Both the position numbers and the translations under genes were made by a program. The notes beneath the pieces are model-generated. The model was not told the origin of the DNA, did no database searches, and saw only the letters and a program-made list of their open reading frames with translations. Of a DNA stretch of 64,000 nt, positions 11,059-23,000 are shown in pieces; within the stretch, counting starts at the first letter, position 1; every line of letters begins with the position of its first letter. Source of the stretch: Blepharisma japonicum (Eukaryota; Ciliophora; Heterotrichea; Heterotrichida; Blepharismidae); contig CATKHK010000025.1 of NCBI GenBank assembly GCA_949751835.1, forward strand, positions 372,001-436,000, read 5' to 3'.

Positions 11059-11426
11059 ATACACTAATTCTTTTTAAAAACTGTTAGAATAACCAATCTT
11101 AATTACACTGTTTTAGAGCACAGCAAATTTCTTGAAATTACTATTAAATAATAATAAGTTAATTTAAAGATTTGGAGCACTTTCTGTTTTTGCAATAGGA
11201 AAGTTTTAAATTAAAAGGAGGCACATTATCAATTTAAAAAGGTTCCTTAAGAGTGCTTTGACATTTCGAGTAAATTTAAATTTTTTTAAGTAAAGTCCAT
11301 CTTAATCAAGCTAGTTGATGTTTTCATCTTCTTGTATATTACCTTTATATGCTATATTTTAGGTAATTTAATCTTTGAAAATATGTTGATACAGTTCCAA
11401 ACATCTTAATTAAGTAAATTAATAAA
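11059..11426. other. intergenic region, nothing recognised
   Basis: These 368 bp of AT-rich spacer lie between two co-directional genes. There is no open frame of note, no structured RNA and no repeat. It probably contains the 3' end of the two-TM gene and the promoter of the peptidase gene. Confidence 0.55.
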
Positions 11427-13583
11427 ATGGCTTATAGGTTTAGAGCTGTCCAGCATATTCACAATCGAATAAGAATCGATGAATATGCAAAGCTCGCCAC
11501 AAATACTCTACAACTAGTTAGCTTTATATAGAACCAACTCATCAAAAAAGAAGCTGACAATTTCAAAATATTTTCAGAAAATATCAATCCTGAATATCAA
11601 GCCTTTATGAAGAGATTAAAAATGAGAACTGTTGATCACAAAGATACTCCTCCTGAGCAAATTGGGAATTATTTCTATTTTTCTGTAGAGGAACCTTTTT
11701 TTATATGTTCTAGGAAAAGGATTTTTGATGTAATTGATATTTAGGATGGGACAATTGGGAACTCCGAGACTATTTTTCGAATTGAAGAAATCCCTGAGCT
11801 AAGAAATGCGCAGGACGAACAAAAATACAGAATTGGCTCACCTATAATAAGACTCTCTGATGATCACACAAAACTCATTTATGTTGTTGATTTGCATGGA
11901 AATGATAGACCAACATTAGGAGTAAAAGATTTAAAGACAGGGAAAATTATCGTAAAATATAAACAGGACCGCATTCCTATAGCAGGAAATGCAGAATGAG
12001 CTGAAGACGGCAGAAGTTTTTATTACACACTTCCAGATGAGCATAATCGTCCGTCAAAGGTAATTTACAATAAGATTTTCATTCACAATTTAAATGATAA
12101 AAGCGAAAATGACAAATTAATATTTGAAGAAACCAGTGGGGCCTATTATTTGGATTTATCTCAAACAAAAGACAAAAAATACACAATAATTTCATCTCAA
12201 TCAAGGAGCTCTTCAGAAATGCATGTAATTGATAGAAAAACAAATAAAACGCAAATTGTTGCAAATAAAGAACCAAACACAAGGTATTTTGTAGAGCATA
12301 ATAAGGTAGTTCCTATTTAGGATTATTTCTATCTTGTTACGAATAAGGATGTTCCGGATTTCAAAATTATTAGATTTCCTTCAAAAACTTCTCAAAAGCA
12401 AGCCCAAACTGTTGTTGGCTTTGAAGATAGCTTATGCATCGACGAAGTCGATATGTTTGAAAACCATTTAGTTGTCTATTGCAGAGAAAATACAATCCCA
12501 AAGATAAGAGTATATGATTTGCGTACAATGGAGCACAAAAAAATAGAATTCACTAAAAATAAAGAAGAAATTTACTCAATTCAGCCAGGAGTTAATATGG
12601 ATTTCTACTCTAAAGAGCTAAGATTTACTTATTCTTCACGTTTAACTTATGAAATATCATATGGCTATGACTTAGATACCAACACTCTTTATCCAGTTCA
12701 CGAAAAAAAGTTTTCAGGAGTCCCTTATTATGCAAATAAATTTGAATGCAAGAGGCTCCAAGTCCCTTCTCATGATGGCTTATTGATACCATTAACACTA
12801 TATTATAGGTCAGGCTTACATAAAAATAGAAAGTAATGTTTATATAGTAATCGGCTATTAATGACTGGATATGGGGCTTATGGAACTCGAAGTGATCATA
12901 GCTTTAAATATAGCCAATTAGCCGCAGTAGAAGAAGGATGGGTAATAGCTGATGCCCATGTTAGAGGTGAAGGAGAAAAAGGAGTTCAATGGCATCAAGC
13001 AGCAGTTAAAGAGCTTAAACAAAACTCGTTTTTAGATTTTATTTCAACAGCTTCATTTTTAATTGCACAGGGATACACAAGGCCAAATCTTATGGCTGCT
13101 TATGGGACATCAGCAGGAGGCTTGCTTGTGGCAACAGTTATGAATATGAGACCAGAATTATTTAAAGCTGTAGTTTTAGACGTTCCATTTGTAGACCCAT
13201 TATCAAATATGCTTAATGAAGAGTCAATATTAACAATTCCTGATAGAGACGAATGGGGAGATCCAATTTCTGATGTAAATATTTACAATGAAATTCGTAG
13301 CTATTCTCCATATGAAAATTTATCGATAGCAAGATATCCTCCACTTTATATTACAGCTGGGCTGAAGGACTCAAGAGTTGATTATGTAAGTATTTTGAAA
13401 TATGTTGCTAGGATGAGAAAAAGAAAATATTTAGACTCCAAGGAGGGTTTGATTTGTGATCAGAATATTGCACTTGATGTACAAAAAACAGGACATTTTG
13501 GGGATGGGTCTTTGGAAAGCGAAGCAAAAATGTGGGCATTTTTGAATAAAATTATACCATCTCCTTCAATCATTCAATATTAA
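11427..13583 (+). CDS. prolyl oligopeptidase family serine peptidase, oligopeptidase B-like
   Basis: The spliced product is 698 residues from five exons. The N-terminal half reads as a beta-propeller with 'SPIIRLSDDHTKLIY' and 'AEWAEDGRSFYYT' blades (the W is TGA). From about residue 425 comes the alpha/beta-hydrolase domain: 'GYGAYG', then the nucleophile Ser542 in YGTSAGG, Asp628 in AGLKDSRVDY, and His670 in KTGHFGD. This is a complete catalytic triad in the spacing of family S9A. The 'GAYG' and GTSAGGLL context matches oligopeptidase B, which cleaves short peptides after basic residues. No signal peptide is obvious, so it is probably cytosolic. The length agrees with bacterial and kinetoplastid oligopeptidase B (about 690-730). 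It is the most intron-rich gene here. Confidence 0.92.
11517..11531 (+). other. 15-nt intron (phase 0), GTT start
   Basis: Reads GTTAG...TATAG. Its last codon is an in-frame TAG. It is the only one of the eight introns that starts GTT rather than GTA. Confidence 0.85.
11730..11744 (+). other. 15-nt intron (phase 0)
   Basis: Reads GTAAT...TTTAG with in-frame terminal TAG. Excision joins IFD to DGT in the propeller domain. Confidence 0.9.
12306..12320 (+). other. 15-nt intron (phase 0)
   Basis: Reads GTAGT...TTTAG with in-frame terminal TAG. Excision gives a continuous propeller blade ending in DYFYLVTN. Confidence 0.9.
12833..12847 (+). other. 15-nt intron (phase 2)
   Basis: Reads GTAATG...TATAG. 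Retention gives AAG-TAA. Excision connects the propeller end to the hydrolase core just before the GYGAYG motif. Confidence 0.9.
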
Positions 13584-13830
13584 GCAGATAAATTAATGGT
13601 TTAGATCAAAATATATGTTCAAGTAAAGTTAGTACTTATTGTCATAACATAAGTAAAATGCATATATATTTATTATAATAATTAATAATTTATTGAAATT
13701 TATTGATAATTTTTATTTGCAAAGCCTCCTAAATAATAATTGTTATTCAAAACTATGGGTTTAAGGTGCTACAACAACTTAAACAATAAAAAATGAACAT
13801 TAACTTCGAATTTCCAAAAAACACTATAAA

Positions 13831-14811
13831 ATGTTTAAGATCCATTTTGATGTGGAATATTCAAAGACAAGCAGAGCGATATGTCGAACATGCAAAAGTA
13901 AAATTTTGAAAGGAGAAATGAGAATTTATATTTACCACTATGATGATTCTGAATATTATCACTTAAATTGCTATAAACCAAAAATCAAGCAATATATTTG
14001 TAAAAATGACATCAAAGTTTGTTTAAAGGGCGAAGATGAGGGTATATTTGATAAGTGGCTTAACGAATGAAATATAAACTATGAGCCTCTTGATAAGCCT
14101 TATCGTAGCCCTCCAAAATTAGATAAGCAAGTAGAATCAAAGTCTTCTAAATATAAAAGGGCATGAATAGAAGTATTCAGATTTATTTCACCACTAGAAG
14201 CCTCTTATACACTTTCTTTGGTATGCAAGGAATTTTATCATATTACTTGAGATGAAGAGCTTTGGCATTTTTATTATTTAAATCAATATAAAATTAATAT
14301 TGAGCAATATTATAGCTGAAAGAGCCAATATATTTTAGCAAATCTCCATTCTTGCGCAGGATGCCTTACCTTCTTAGATGATAATAACTTTCAAAAGTGC
14401 CCATTATTGAAAAAACCTATTTGTTACAAATGCTTGGGAACTCCTAAGTACAGAATATTAAATAAAACCGATATCAAATATCAGTACAAAATAAATCCAA
14501 ATGTTTTAAATTTAAAATTCTACGATGGCTTTTCTGGAACAAAACAAACTTATTTTTTCATGGTTAAAAAGGCATTGATTGAGTATCGCAATCAAAATAA
14601 ACAAAGAATATTAAAAAAATTCGAAAATCAGCCAGAGTATATCGAAATAAAAGAAATTATTGATTCAATTAATGTTGAAAAGATTAAAGAAAATATCCTA
14701 CCAGATGCAAGATTGATGAAAAATCGGTTTTATAATTGCTTTGATAAAATCATTAAATATATTCGAAACAAAGAAGGAAGTCTAAAAGAAATTGTGCCTT
14801 TAAGCATATAA
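13831..14811 (+). CDS. PARP-type zinc finger plus F-box-like protein
   Basis: 326 residues, single exon, four TGA codons read as Trp. Residues 7-52 match the PARP-type zinc finger: 'VEYSKTSRAICRTCKSKILKGEMRI' followed by 'YYHLNCYKP', giving CxxC...HxxC ligands. Residues about 113-145 look like an F-box ('FISPLEASYTLSLVCKEFYHITWDEELW'). A second CxxC...C...CxxC cluster (HSCAGC...ICYKC) lies at about 175-202, and a Lys-rich helical tail completes the protein. No poly(ADP-ribose) polymerase catalytic domain is present. A nicked-DNA-sensing finger joined to an F-box would suggest substrate recruitment to an SCF ligase; this is inference from domain content. Confidence 0.8.
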
Positions 14812-15421
14812 AATAAAAGAAGCTTATGCTTTCAAAATTATATTTTAAAATTTAAAGAGCTATCTTAATAATACGCAGTATGATAGATACCAATTATAGC
14901 TTAATTAGATGAGGCATAGTTTCATCCAATATGGATGGAGTTAGTGTTAAAAATTTTGCTATTTACAATACAAATTTACTATGAAAATAATATAATTTTC
15001 TTTTCTTTTGCATAAACGCATTTATTTTGATTATTGGCCATTCCAGATATATGCACAGAAATATTATTTTTTATAGTAAATTTTTAGCAGTACTTCGATC
15101 CAATATTGGTATAACTCGCCTGATAGTTTGACTAGGGATTGAAATGGAAGGATTTCTAAAATAAGATGATTCCTTATTAATATTTTTTGCTTGCTATCCA
15201 AGGGAGGAATTAAGTTGGCACTTTCGATATTTTCCCTTATTATTTCTTGGTCTCTTAATCTTTCGTTTTCTCTTTGTTGGCATTCATACTCTCTTTGCTG
15301 CTCTTGCTGCTCTTACTGCTCTTTAAGCCTTAATTAGAGGAGTCCTAGGATATATATTATCTAATTATACAATATAAGAAATTTCTTATATTTCAGTTGA
15401 ATAAAGAAAGTTATATAATTA
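14812..15421. other. intergenic region containing a coiled-coil gene scrap
   Basis: 610 bp between convergent genes. The left two thirds are AT-rich with nothing recognisable. About 15211-15340 is a degraded duplicate of part of the neighbouring gene, listed separately. Confidence 0.6.
15211..15340 (-). pseudogene. duplicated fragment of the adjacent coiled-coil gene
   Basis: The sequence from 'actttcgatattttcc' through the 'ctttaagccttaa' region aligns with about 16284-16383 inside the gene at 15422-16852. Long identical runs such as the 'tctttcgttttctctttgttggc' type are shared, with one extra CTCTTGCTG-like repeat of roughly 15-18 bp. It has no start, encodes only a slice of the Glu/Arg/Gln-rich helix, and lies just downstream of the intact gene in the same orientation. 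It is either a local duplication remnant or the lost 3' end of an older, longer copy. Confidence 0.7.
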
Positions 15422-16852
15422 TTAAAGATGGGTAATCGAGGATCCAACATGAAGTAGAGAAAGCCCTTTTCCTCTTTGAAAAGTTGAGCCGAACCCTGGT
15501 CTTGGAATATTAGCTCCTAGTGGATTAACAATCGGGTCATGCTTCTGAGGATCAAAGAAAAACTCATTTCTACTAGTTTTTCTATTAGAAAACGATCCAT
15601 TTACAGGGCTTCCCGCAAAACTTTTATCATCTCCAAAATTACTAGCATTTCTTGACAATCCTCCTGGACTTGGGTCTCTTGAGGTCGGTGAATTCGGATT
15701 TGGCAATTGAGAAAAGCTTCTATGAGCTCTTAAAAATGCTTTTTGAAGTGGAGATTCCCTAGGATGAATTCCTGGGACTGCTTTAAACTCTAAATCTTCA
15801 TTTGAAGTCAAAATTGGTGAAAAAATTTGCTTTTCTTTTTCATCCATCTTCAACTCATTATATTTTTGCATCATTTTATTCTGCGATTGGTTCTCAAGAA
15901 CCTGCTTATATTCTTCTCTTTCCTTGGCTCTCAAAAACATAAGCTGACTTTCATAGTTTTTTGTGTTTTCTACTTGCCTTTGAACACTTTGCTTTTCTCT
16001 TTCAAAATCCATTCTTTCCATTTCCCTTTTCATGTTTTTCTCCTGTAGCTGCTGCTGGAGTGTTTGTATGGTTTCTTGCTTGCTTGCCATTTTTCTTTCT
16101 CTTTCTTGATTCATTTTTTCTTCGGCTCTTCTTCTTGCTTCATTTTCCCACTGATTTACTACTTCAACCTTTTTAATTTCTTTTTCTAAATTTTCTCTTG
16201 CTACAGGATTATAAACAACTGCTTTATTTGTTCTCTGTTCATCTAAATTTCTATTAAAATCCATCAATTTTTGGTCTCTTAAGTTGACTCTTTCGATATT
16301 TTGCCTAATTAATTCTTGGTCTCTTAGCCTTTCGTTTTCTCTTTGTTGGCGTTCATACTCTCTTTGCTGTTCTTTAAGTCTTAAAACTTCCATTTCTGTT
16401 CTAATTTTTTCGTCTTTTAAATCTCTTTTCATTTTGTTGTCACGGTCCATTTGGTTGCTAAGTGTATTGAGCCATGATTTATCAGCTGATTTTTCTTGTT
16501 GGTTCATTTGAGCTCTTAATTGAGCTTTATAGCTAGACATATCCTGATATTCTTGACCTAGCTGCTGTTGCATATACTTATATTCTTGTTTGGCTCTTTG
16601 GTCATAGTCCTGGATAGCTTTACTCTTTTTTTGCATGAGATTGGCTTCGATTTCTCTGAGCATTTGTTCATCTCGTCGCTGCTGTTCCTTTTCCTGTAAC
16701 TGCCTATCAAGTTCGTCACGCAGCAATCTTTTATTAAGACTTGCTAACTCTGAGTCAGCTTTTTCTTGCATGAGATTTGCCTTTGACTGAGCCTCAACGA
16801 GCGCTGCCCAATCATTTGGTCTTTGATATGGTTTTATTCCTTGAAGTGCCAT
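15422..16852 (-). CDS. long coiled-coil protein (trichoplein/trichohyalin-like composition)
   Basis: 476 residues, single exon. Residues about 25-330 are an almost unbroken charged helix dominated by Glu, Arg, Gln and Lys ('REYERQQRENERLRDQEL' and similar), diagnostic of an extended coiled coil. The N-terminus is short and includes 'PYQRPNDWAALVEAQ'. Residues 345-476 are Ser/Pro/Asn-rich and probably disordered, with a Gly/Pro-rich end. No catalytic motif or membrane segment is seen. Proteins of this composition are common in basal bodies, ciliary rootlets and cortical cytoskeleton of ciliates, but no specific family is claimed. Confidence 0.85.
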   Translation of the reverse strand: MALQGIKPYQRPNDWAALVEAQSKANLMQEKADSELASLNKRLLRDELDRQLQEKEQQRRDEQMLREIEANLMQKKSKAIQDYDQRAKQEYKYMQQQLGQEYQDMSSYKAQLRAQMNQQEKSADKSWLNTLSNQMDRDNKMKRDLKDEKIRTEMEVLRLKEQQREYERQQRENERLRDQELIRQNIERVNLRDQKLMDFNRNLDEQRTNKAVVYNPVARENLEKEIKKVEVVNQWENEARRRAEEKMNQERERKMASKQETIQTLQQQLQEKNMKREMERMDFEREKQSVQRQVENTKNYESQLMFLRAKEREEYKQVLENQSQNKMMQKYNELKMDEKEKQIFSPILTSNEDLEFKAVPGIHPRESPLQKAFLRAHRSFSQLPNPNSPTSRDPSPGGLSRNASNFGDDKSFAGSPVNGSFSNRKTSRNEFFFDPQKHDPIVNPLGANIPRPGFGSTFQRGKGLSLLHVGSSITHL

Positions 16853-17071
16853 TGCTTGAGTATATATAATAAAGATACCATTAAATTCTAGAATTAAGGG
16901 ACAGAAGCTTTATGATATAAAATACTTGAAAAATAAAGAGATATTTTTAAAGACTATAATCCTCAAACAAGCAACCATTTAACTCATTTTTATATTAAAG
17001 GACATTTTTATTAATTTATGATTAAATAATAAAAGCTCTTCATATTAATTAAATCATGATTTATTTTATTA

Positions 17072-20000
17072 CTAGTCATCAAGTTGGCATAAAAAGGCAC
17101 TTCCTCTCTGAATCCAATGCTGAGGCCGTTTATGAGTCGGGACATCAATAGAAATGATATAATTTGTGGAATGCCCAGTTGTTGATAGCTGTCCTGCTCT
17201 TGCTGAGGTTTTATAAACAGGCATTAAGTAATACTCTTCCTCTTCATCGACATTGTCTTGCACCTCACTTGGTATAAATGAAATTAAAGGTGCTAAAGTC
17301 CACATAACTCCAGGCTTAGAATCTTCAAGTACGTTAGTTTCTGGGTCCCACCTGCATCCTTCCATATATAATCCATGTACATAAACTCCATCATCGATTT
17401 TTTCTTCAATTCTTTCGATTTCAGTAAATGACTGCAACTCAAATGTAAATGCTAAATTATCAATTGGGACACGGAATTTTCGTGAACGACTTTGCATCAC
17501 TGATGTCAAAAATCCTTGTGGGAAAAAGAAAGAGCTTAGCCAATAAGATTCAGGCTTTCCATGGATGAGCCATTTACGGATAAATGAAACCCTTTCTTTG
17601 AGATCAGTAAACCAAGATGCAAGCGGCTTAAGAGAAGGATAAGCAACACGATTCCAAAGCTCAGGAATCAAGTTATTGTTCATTGCGGTATACATTCTAT
17701 CAAGATCATCAGACATCAAGACAAGACCTTGTATGGCTTTTCTTAAGTCCTCCAAACTTGTTTTGCATCTATTCAGCAGCCTATTAAATCGTTCCATTTC
17801 TTGACCTAGAAAAGTAGCCATAGCTTCCATCAGTCCATTTTCTACTACAAAAGTATGCACACCTGCTTCAGATTTCATTAAAATTTTAGGCAACTCCTCC
17901 AAAAATTTGGCAGCAAGCTCATCCACCATCTCATCAGGAGTTTTCCCCATAGAAGACTTTCCTTTTTCTTTAGGTTGAATTAATAAAGCCGCATTTAATA
18001 CACTAGAACTTTCTTGCTGTTGGAAAGTAATATTTGCATTTTCATGCATCCCAAATATTTCTGGCTCATCTGAAATAGGCAAGTTCATAACATAATCTTT
18101 ATAAGCTTGAACCGTGCTTTCTGAAGGAATTGCATATATACCACTTTCGGAAAACTTGAAGGCATCTTCGAGGACTTCTGGCTTTATGAAGTAGGAAAGC
18201 GTGCTCATTAAGCATCTCCTATCTAAATCATCAGTAACTCTCCCACCATAGTTAATTTCTCCTGTAACAAATTTAATAGCTTCCCATGGAACCACTTCTT
18301 GTTCATTTAAGAAATTTTCAATGACACGAATAGAAGTTTCTAGATCACTTTCATTAAATTCATAACGAATATTCCAGCCTAATGGACCGAATTTTCGACG
18401 TTCTTGTATTACTGCATGGAATAAGCATAAAGAGAAAATCAATTTTTGCCAAGTTTCAGGCTTGCTTGATTCAGCAATTTTTTCATCAGTCATAAGAGTC
18501 ATAGATCTAAGCAAGTTTGATTTAATTCCTTTAGGTGGCTCAATTGTGACTTTGACTCCATTCTGCAAAACAGGGATAGGGAAATAATTGCAAGGCATTG
18601 ATGTCAAGAAAATTCTGAATTCTTCATGGATGACAGTTTTTGGATCATCAAAGTTTTCTATTTGTTTTTCTAGATCGGGCATCCACGATTTTGCAAGGTG
18701 ACAGTTTTGTAAAATAACCCATTTTCCTTCCCTTAAACCCTTTTCAATAGCTTTTCTTGCTTTTTCATCTTGTCCTTTACCAAGAGAAATAGGGTCAATT
18801 CTATCAAGGAATTTTCTGTCGCGAGCAAGCCTGGTGATCATAGACATTGGATCAGCACCTTGGCTTAAAATGAAAATAATTGGAGTCCTCTTGGTAGTTT
18901 CTACATAAACTTCTTCCATTGATGTAGGTGTAACCTGAACAAATTTAGGACCTAAAACGCTGTTAATGAAATCTGAGACCATGTATATGATTTTTTCTTC
19001 TCTGAAAGCTTTTATTAGAAGCATTTTGTGGAATATTGATAAGTTGTTGTATCTTCCTGGCAATGGCTCTTTTTGTGGCTCTTTTGAATGAATCCATGTA
19101 TGTCATTCTTTTCTGTTATTCCTGATATCTTCGCCTACAAAAGGTTCCATAAATGCTTCACTGATATTTTGCAAAAATATAATGAAATTCCACGATTTTT
19201 CAGTGACTCCTGCTATATCAGGCTTTGGAGTTCTTCTAAAGTCAGCAGGGACCAGAGAAACACCTCTTAGCAGTATAGCCCACTCAGCATCTTTAATAAG
19301 TCCAGCATCTCTTTGTATTTGTGACGCCAACAAAAAGCTGAAAATCAGTTTATGAGCATTAAAAAGTCCTCTACAAATATTCGAGTAAATGACTTCAGTG
19401 ATTGCATTAATCAAAATTTCAATCCTTACTTGGGCATCTGGTGATGTTGGGGCTTGATCAATAATGGAATTAAAGAATTTTGAAAAATAGCTCAAAGAAT
19501 ACTGGTACATAGGGTCAATATTTGCTAAGTCAGCAATCACGAAATATAAAATTGATCCTCTTCGGGCGACTTTTTGGTATTTAGCTCTAGCTGCTTCATT
19601 TTCTTTTTTGGTGTTTTCTGCAGTTATCATTCTTTTATTGATCAAATCTGATGACTTTTTGGCTGTTTCCAGTCTAGCTATTAGTTTTGCATCATCGAGT
19701 ATATTTCCTTCTGTAGCAGAAAGGGATTGAAGAATTAAAGTTTCGAAGTTTTTTAGCTCTCTTTGTCCATCACCAATATCTTTTACTAGTTTATTTTGTT
19801 CAATTTCTATTTTTGGCTCTTCTTTGCGGACGACATCGCCTAGAAGTTGCTCTTCTAGACCTTTCATTGTGACTGTGAAGTTGATTAAGCTGACCCTGAT
19901 GCTGATTTCTGGGAGATAATGAGGATTAGAAAGTTTTGTAATGATATAAAGTTTGAAATTCATATCATAATCAATGTCAGTTTCTCCCATCCTCAATGTG

Positions 20001-23000
20001 AATCTTCCTGGAGACTGCTCTACTAGATGTTTATTTAAAACAGGGTCAAGCAAAGGATTTAAGGTTTCACCTACATCTTCAATTAGCATCGGAATTCCAT
20101 CTCTTAAACAAGTTTTTAAGCTTCTTTCAAAGTCTTTATCAGTCTGCTTAATAAGTTTTAGTCCTTTAGACTCCTCCATCTTTCTAATCCACCTATTAGC
20201 TTGCTCTTGAGGATCAATCATAAGTGGCCATCTTTCAGACCTAGTAACCAAAATTGCATTGCTGACACTCACAGAATCAGTAGGTAGAGTCGCAATATTC
20301 CATTCTCTAATTACAAGTGGATCGCCCATTACCTCAATTAAATCAAAATTGCTGCTGAATGGAATTCCAAGCTCTTGACATTTGCTCATCCAAAAGGTTA
20401 CAAGTTTGTTTCTATACAGCCCAGAAAATGGTCCATAGTAATTAACGCAAGCTGCTGACAAATAAATGTCTCCTAAAATATTTCTTAATTTTTCTGTCAA
20501 TCTGTCCACAGAAATTTTCCATCTTTGATGCTCATCTTTAAGCCCTTCAGTTAATACAGAAGCTCTTGAAAGTCTTAGATTGGTAGTTTGGATTTCATTG
20601 TCTAAGCTGATTTGTTGATCAAGCACTGCTTTAAATTTCGCCTCAAGTCCTGCAACCTTTTCTTGTTCGACTCTTAATCTATTTTGTGTATCGGTTAAAT
20701 TTGCAACGGCTTCAGATAATGCTTTGTTGAATTCTTCTAATTTTTTCCTTTTAGGTTCGACTTCTTTTGATACTTGTGCGTAGTTTAATATAGCATAGAC
20801 CCACTCACATAATGATTTAGATGCGACATTTTGGCCTCCAACTTTTTCTGGTGTAAATTCAGGGAGACTATTGATTTTATTTCTCAGCTTTTTAAGGGTG
20901 ACAGTCTTTATGCTGTCTTTTGGGAATTTTATTAGAGTATCTAGGAAGTTGTTCTGGAGTATTTTTCTGATAGATTCCCAAGAGGTCTGGGCTTCTAATA
21001 AAATAGCAATTGCTTCGAGGGTAAACACAACTAGCTTAGGAGGGTTGGCGAAAGTTCTGATTTCTGCTATATCTTTTGTGTTTATATTCCCTAATGCTCT
21101 TATTGCTTCTTCTAATATAGGCATGGCTTGGTTAAGGTCGGCTTCAGCATCTTCTTGTAGGACTTTGATTTCTTGAGTTTTCGAGTTAACTTCTCTTTCC
21201 TCTTCCTCTACAATTTCTCTAACTTTATTTGCTTGGACTGTATCTACTTCAAGTTTTTTCCCTAATTCTTCGCATTCTTTTTTATTTACTTCTAAAACAG
21301 GTGCTAGACTCACAAGTGTTTTTTGCATTTCTTGCACATCTAAATTAGTCTTAATTAGCTGGTCAACACCATTTCTGTATCTTTGTCGTGCTCCACTTAG
21401 CTCTTTCTGCTTTTCTTCGAGGAGTTTAAAATAGCCAGATATTAAATCAATGTAGCTTTTTGGTGTGATATACACTTTTCTGTTTAAAATTTGGTAAAAC
21501 TCATCAGCCATTTCAATAACACTTTGATGGACATCAACACATAATCTCGCCAAAGCACTTTTTACTTTCAAAGACTCATCTCTTGGCAAGAAATCAATAC
21601 TCAAATCTTGGAATTTGCTTTCAGATACACTTAGCAGCGCATCATTAGGCCATGGATCAACCCAATCAATTGTGCAGCAATTTACTAATGATGGGAACAT
21701 TCTCATGCGAACTCTTAGAGCATCACCAACAGGGCTCATGCAAAGCACAATATGTAAGTTTTCTCTTACCCTCTGTATGAAAAAGTTGTAAACATTTTCA
21801 AACACTTTTTCCCTTTCTGCAACTATTCTGAGATCTTGTTCTATAGGATCAAGCTCTTCTTTTGTAAAAAGATTAGGCACTTCTCCAGAATTTAAAATAT
21901 TGTTTATGTCTTCAAGGAAAGATTCGCTTATTATCTGAGTATCAGTCAATAAAAATACTGATGGCTTTGGAATCACCCCTCCTGCTGCTATAAACAGCTT
22001 TTTTAAGTCTTCTCTAAAAGAAGCTAACTTATAGTCCTTGGTGACTTGAATTTGGAAGAATTCACAATGGCACATAAATGCAGCCAGTTTTGTAAGCGAC
22101 TGTTTTCCACAGCCACCAACACCAATCAGCATAGCGTTTCCTCGCTGTTGCCGTAAAATTCTACACAGCCTAGAAAGATGCTCAATTGCGTCGTTAAAGA
22201 AGACTAGTTTCATTTCATGGTTTCCTACTGAATTATACTCATCAAGAAATTCGTTGACTCTTCTCATAAGAATTTGTGTGCTGCCGACCATTTCGTACTC
22301 TCTTTCGTCCATAGCTAAATCCCCTTTCAGGAAATCTGCAAAAATGATGGTTTTTTCAACAAATACTTGGTCATGGGTTAAAGCAAGTCTGAAGTGCTGG
22401 CCGAGGATTTTTGTAACCATTTCTGTAAACCAGAGCTTATCTTGTTTATTAATAAGCCTATCATGGAACACTCTCATTGCTTCATGAACCCAAAGGAAAA
22501 TTACACTATCAGGGTTATTCAAGCTTCTAGGCTTTCCCATAAGAATCCCTTGGAATACTTTAGAAACATCACGAAGGTTGAATAAATAATGCGACTTAGC
22601 TGGGGTGGGCAATAGTTCTACACTAATTTGCTGATAAATGTGAATGGTAGCTGAAACGATTTGTGGGACTATTGCAATTACTTCACTTTTCCAGACTTTA
22701 CTATAGAAACCATCACAAATAGTCTTAAAAATGGTGATCATATTTTCTTCACTTGTATGTGGAATACATAATACATGGAAATGCCTTGTAAATCTCTGAG
22801 TAAGTTTGTTTCGTCCTCCTTCAGGTGGCGCTGAACAGCAGATAAGTGTGGTATCTACAATTCTTAATGGGAACTTTTTCTCGCGATCATAAATAAAGCC
22901 TTGATCACAAAACTGACGTAAAAGCTCTATTGGTGGTTGGGCACCAAACTTTTCTACAGCTGGCATGTTAACATCATCTATTAATAAAGCGACTTTTTTA

